Assembly (NCBI GenBank): GCA_002390155.1
Contig: DGOS01000029.1
Span: 9,740 to 18,554 of the forward strand
Length of the DNA: 8,815 nucleotides
Source of the DNA: Hyphomicrobiaceae bacterium UBA4460
GTDB taxonomy: Bacteria; Pseudomonadota; Alphaproteobacteria; Rhizobiales; Methyloligellaceae
Direction of reading: 5' to 3'
Part shown: positions 6,465 through 8,815 of the stretch, in pieces
Layout: each line of letters begins with the position of its first letter
Position numbering within the stretch: position 1 is the first letter of the stretch
The notes under the pieces: model-generated
The model's database searches: none
What the model was told of the DNA's origin: nothing
Seen by the model: only the letters and a program-made list of their open reading frames with translations
Program-made: the position numbers and the translations under genes

Positions 6465-8815
6465 ATGTCCAAGATTCGCGCATCCGCCGCCGAGGCGACC
6501 CCCCTCCCCGAGGACACCGAGGGCGAGAGCCAGGCGGACGAGCCTACAGCCTTGCCCCTGTCCCAGCGCGCCATGCGGCGGCGCCCCGCCGACTATCTGG
6601 AGGCGCTGAATCCGGAACAGCGCGACGCCGTCGAGAGCCTCGACGGCCCCCTCCTGGTGCTGGCCGGCGCGGGGACCGGCAAAACGCGCGTCCTGACGAC
6701 GCGAATCGGCCACATCTTGAGCCAGGGCCGCGCCCGGCCCGGCCAGATCCTCGCGGTGACCTTCACCAACCGGGCGGCGCGCGAGATGAAGACACGGGTC
6801 GCCGAATTGATAGGCGGCGTGGTCGAAGGCATGCCGTGGCTGGGGACGTTCCACGCCATTGGGGTGAAGATTTTGCGTCGACACGCGGAGCTGGTCGATC
6901 TCAAGTCGTCCTTCACGGTGCTCGATACCGACGATCAAATCCGGCTGCTCAAGCAATTGCTCGCGGCGGAGAATATCGACGAGAAACGTTGGCCGGCGCG
7001 ACTGCTCGCCGCCATGATCGACGGCTGGAAGAACCGCGGGCTCACACCTGCCCGCGTGCCGGACGGCGAAGCTTTCGGTTTCGCCAACGGTAAGGGGCGC
7101 GATCTCTACGCGCTCTATCAGCGCCGGCTCAAAGAGCTGAACGCCGCCGACTTTGGCGATCTCTTGCTGGAGAACTTGCGGCTGTTCCAGGAGCACCCGG
7201 ACGTGCTTGAGAAATTCCAGAATCGCTTCACCTACATGCTGGTGGACGAGTATCAGGACTCCAACGTCGCGCAATATCTGTGGCTGCGCCTCCTGGCGCA
7301 GGGCACCAGTAATATTTGCTGCGTCGGTGACGACGACCAGTCCATCTATGGCTGGCGCGGCGCGGAGGTGGACAACATCCTGCGCTTCGAGACCGACTTC
7401 CCCGGCGCCAAGGTGATCCGGCTCGAACGCAATTACCGCTCGACGGGTCATATCCTCGCGGCTGCCTCCGGCCTCATCGCCCACAACCAAGGGCGGCTCG
7501 GCAAGACGCTGCACACCGAAGGCGACGAAGGCGAGAAGGTCGTGGTCGAGGGCTGCTGGGACGACGAGGAAGAGGCCCGCGTCATCGGCGAGGACATCGA
7601 GCAGCTGCAGCGCGACGGTCATGCGCTCAACGAGTTCGCCGTTCTCGTGCGCGCGTCCTTCCAGATGCGCGCCTTCGAGGACCGCTTTATCACGCTCGGC
7701 CTCGACTACCGCGTGATCGGCGGCCCGCGCTTCTACGAGCGCCAGGAAATCCGCGACGCGACGGCCTATTTTGAAGTGACGCTGAACCCGTCGAACGATC
7801 TGAAGTTCGAGCGCATCATCAATACGCCACGCCGGGGCTTGGGCGACGCCACGTTGAAGGCGCTGCACCAACTCGCCCGAGCAAACGGCGTTCCCCTGAC
7901 GCAAGCAGCCAGGCTGATCGTCGAGACCGAGGAACTGAGGCCGAAGCCGCGCAAGGCGCTTGCCGATCTCCTTGCGTCCTTCGACCGCTGGCGCTCGCTC
8001 GTCGACACGATGCGCCACACGGAGCTCGCCGAGCTGATCCTCGATGAATCCGGCTACACCGCCATGTGGCAGGCGGACCGCTCCCAACAGGCGCAAGGGC
8101 GCTTGGAGAACCTGAAGGAGCTGATCCGCTTCATGGAGGAGTTCGACACGCTCGCGGGCTTCATGGAGCATGTCTCGCTCGTCATGGACGCGGCGACCGA
8201 AGAAGGCACCGACCGGGTCAACCTGATGACGCTTCATTCGGCCAAGGGGCTGGAATTCGACACCGTGTTCCTGCCCGGCTGGGACGAAGGGCTCCTGCCC
8301 CATCAGCGCAGCCTCGATGAGTCCGGACGGTCGGGCCTCGAAGAAGAGCGGCGGCTGGCCCATGTGGGGCTGACGCGCGCGCGCAAGCGCGCCAAGATCA
8401 CCTTCGCGCAGAACCGGCGCAATCACGGCATGTGGCAAACGGCGGTGCCGTCGCGCTTCATTGATGAGTTGCCCGTCGACCATGTGGAGGTCGCCGAGGA
8501 CAAGGGCCTGGGCGGTTACGGGCCGAGCCGGTTCGAAAACGCCGAGACCCTGTTCGCGAGCGGCGCCTACGAGACGCCGGGCTGGCAGCGCGCCCAACGC
8601 AATCGCCAAGGCGGGAGTTCGGGGCCCCGGCGCGAGCCGCTCACCATCGAAGGCTCACTGGTCGCCGCCAGTACGGCGGAAGGCTCAGGTGTCGATGTCG
8701 GCGAACGCATCTTCCACCAGAAGTTCGGCTATGGCCGCGTCGCCTCGATCGACGGCAACAAGCTCACCGTCGATTTCGAGAAGGCTGGACGCAAGAAGGT
8801 GGTCGACACCTTCGT
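6465..8815 (+). CDS. uvrD: UvrD/PcrA-type ATP-dependent 3'-5' DNA helicase II (partial, extreme C-terminus beyond right edge)
   Basis: This superfamily 1A helicase unwinds DNA during nucleotide excision and mismatch repair; 783 codons are visible. All core motifs are present: Q motif LNPEQRDAV (about 49-56, Q52), Walker A AGAGTGKT (67-74), Ia VTFTNRAAREM, II VDEYQDSN (260-267), III GDDDQSIYGWRGAE (288-301), IV LERNYRS (320-326), V VNLMTLHSAKGLEF (from 585) and VI EEERRLAHVGLTRARKR (626-642). After a variable linker, residues from about 743 (VDVGERIFHQKFGYGRV) form the C-terminal Tudor-like domain that in PcrA/UvrD contacts RNA polymerase. The last visible residues, KKVVDTFV, are near the usual end of the family. 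The ATG at 6465 is the first start after an in-frame TAA at 6453-6455. It adds an acidic, low-complexity N-terminal extension of about 36 residues. Met37 (6573) is the alternative start, also without a clear Shine-Dalgarno. Confidence 0.97.
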   Translation, partial: MSKIRASAAEATPLPEDTEGESQADEPTALPLSQRAMRRRPADYLEALNPEQRDAVESLDGPLLVLAGAGTGKTRVLTTRIGHILSQGRARPGQILAVTFTNRAAREMKTRVAELIGGVVEGMPWLGTFHAIGVKILRRHAELVDLKSSFTVLDTDDQIRLLKQLLAAENIDEKRWPARLLAAMIDGWKNRGLTPARVPDGEAFGFANGKGRDLYALYQRRLKELNAADFGDLLLENLRLFQEHPDVLEKFQNRFTYMLVDEYQDSNVAQYLWLRLLAQGTSNICCVGDDDQSIYGWRGAEVDNILRFETDFPGAKVIRLERNYRSTGHILAAASGLIAHNQGRLGKTLHTEGDEGEKVVVEGCWDDEEEARVIGEDIEQLQRDGHALNEFAVLVRASFQMRAFEDRFITLGLDYRVIGGPRFYERQEIRDATAYFEVTLNPSNDLKFERIINTPRRGLGDATLKALHQLARANGVPLTQAARLIVETEELRPKPRKALADLLASFDRWRSLVDTMRHTELAELILDESGYTAMWQADRSQQAQGRLENLKELIRFMEEFDTLAGFMEHVSLVMDAATEEGTDRVNLMTLHSAKGLEFDTVFLPGWDEGLLPHQRSLDESGRSGLEEERRLAHVGLTRARKRAKITFAQNRRNHGMWQTAVPSRFIDELPVDHVEVAEDKGLGGYGPSRFENAETLFASGAYETPGWQRAQRNRQGGSSGPRREPLTIEGSLVAASTAEGSGVDVGERIFHQKFGYGRVASIDGNKLTVDFEKAGRKKVVDTF

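Noticed and set aside
6461..6480. SOS box (GTTC-N7-GTTC) at the uvrD start
   Set aside because: There is one GTTC at 6461-6464, but the expected second half-site at 6472-6475 reads AGAT, so it does not match.
6450..8609. 719-codon minus-strand open frame
   Set aside because: It is antisense to uvrD, whose helicase motifs are all intact in the plus frame. The His/Val/Gln/Ala-rich product has no recognisable domain.

Overview
The window is GC-rich chromosomal DNA with strong G/C third-position preference. Its protein families look alphaproteobacterial, most likely Hyphomicrobiales (Rhizobiales-type). That placement is my inference from the long AsmA homologue with an 'ID..a..sYLt.Rr' C-terminal signature, the LDHD-type FAD dehydrogenase and the overall protein style; no rRNA or other marker gene is present.

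Layout. Three genes point left and one points right. From the left edge to 4300 (minus strand) runs one uninterrupted reading frame for a giant AsmA-family protein. It has an N-terminal membrane anchor, a long periplasmic beta-rich body and then, for its last 240 visible residues, an extremely Ala/Lys/Glu-rich TolA-like helical tail that continues past the window edge. After a 100-base gap comes a complete FAD-linked D-lactate/2-hydroxyacid dehydrogenase (4401-5810, minus). After another 117 bases comes a small exported four-cysteine protein of unknown function (5928-6308, minus). A 156-base divergent intergenic region then separates this from a UvrD/PcrA DNA helicase (6465 to beyond the right edge, plus), of which only the extreme C-terminus is missing.

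How the genes relate. The dehydrogenase and asmA may be co-transcribed, but their functions are not obviously linked: respiratory 2-hydroxyacid oxidation versus envelope lipid transport. The small protein is exported and so is probably also an envelope or periplasmic factor. The helicase is a cytoplasmic DNA repair enzyme.

I see no RNA gene, insertion sequence, CRISPR array, phage gene or obvious horizontally acquired block, and no gap above 300 bases. I do not find a convincing new multi-gene system. The items most worth a second look are the AsmA protein carrying a TolA-like repetitive stalk, the tandem 45-46-codon repeats that built it, near-leaderless promoter arrangements at uvrD and possibly the dehydrogenase, an inverted-repeat candidate operator in the divergent region, and the orphan cysteine-rich secreted protein.
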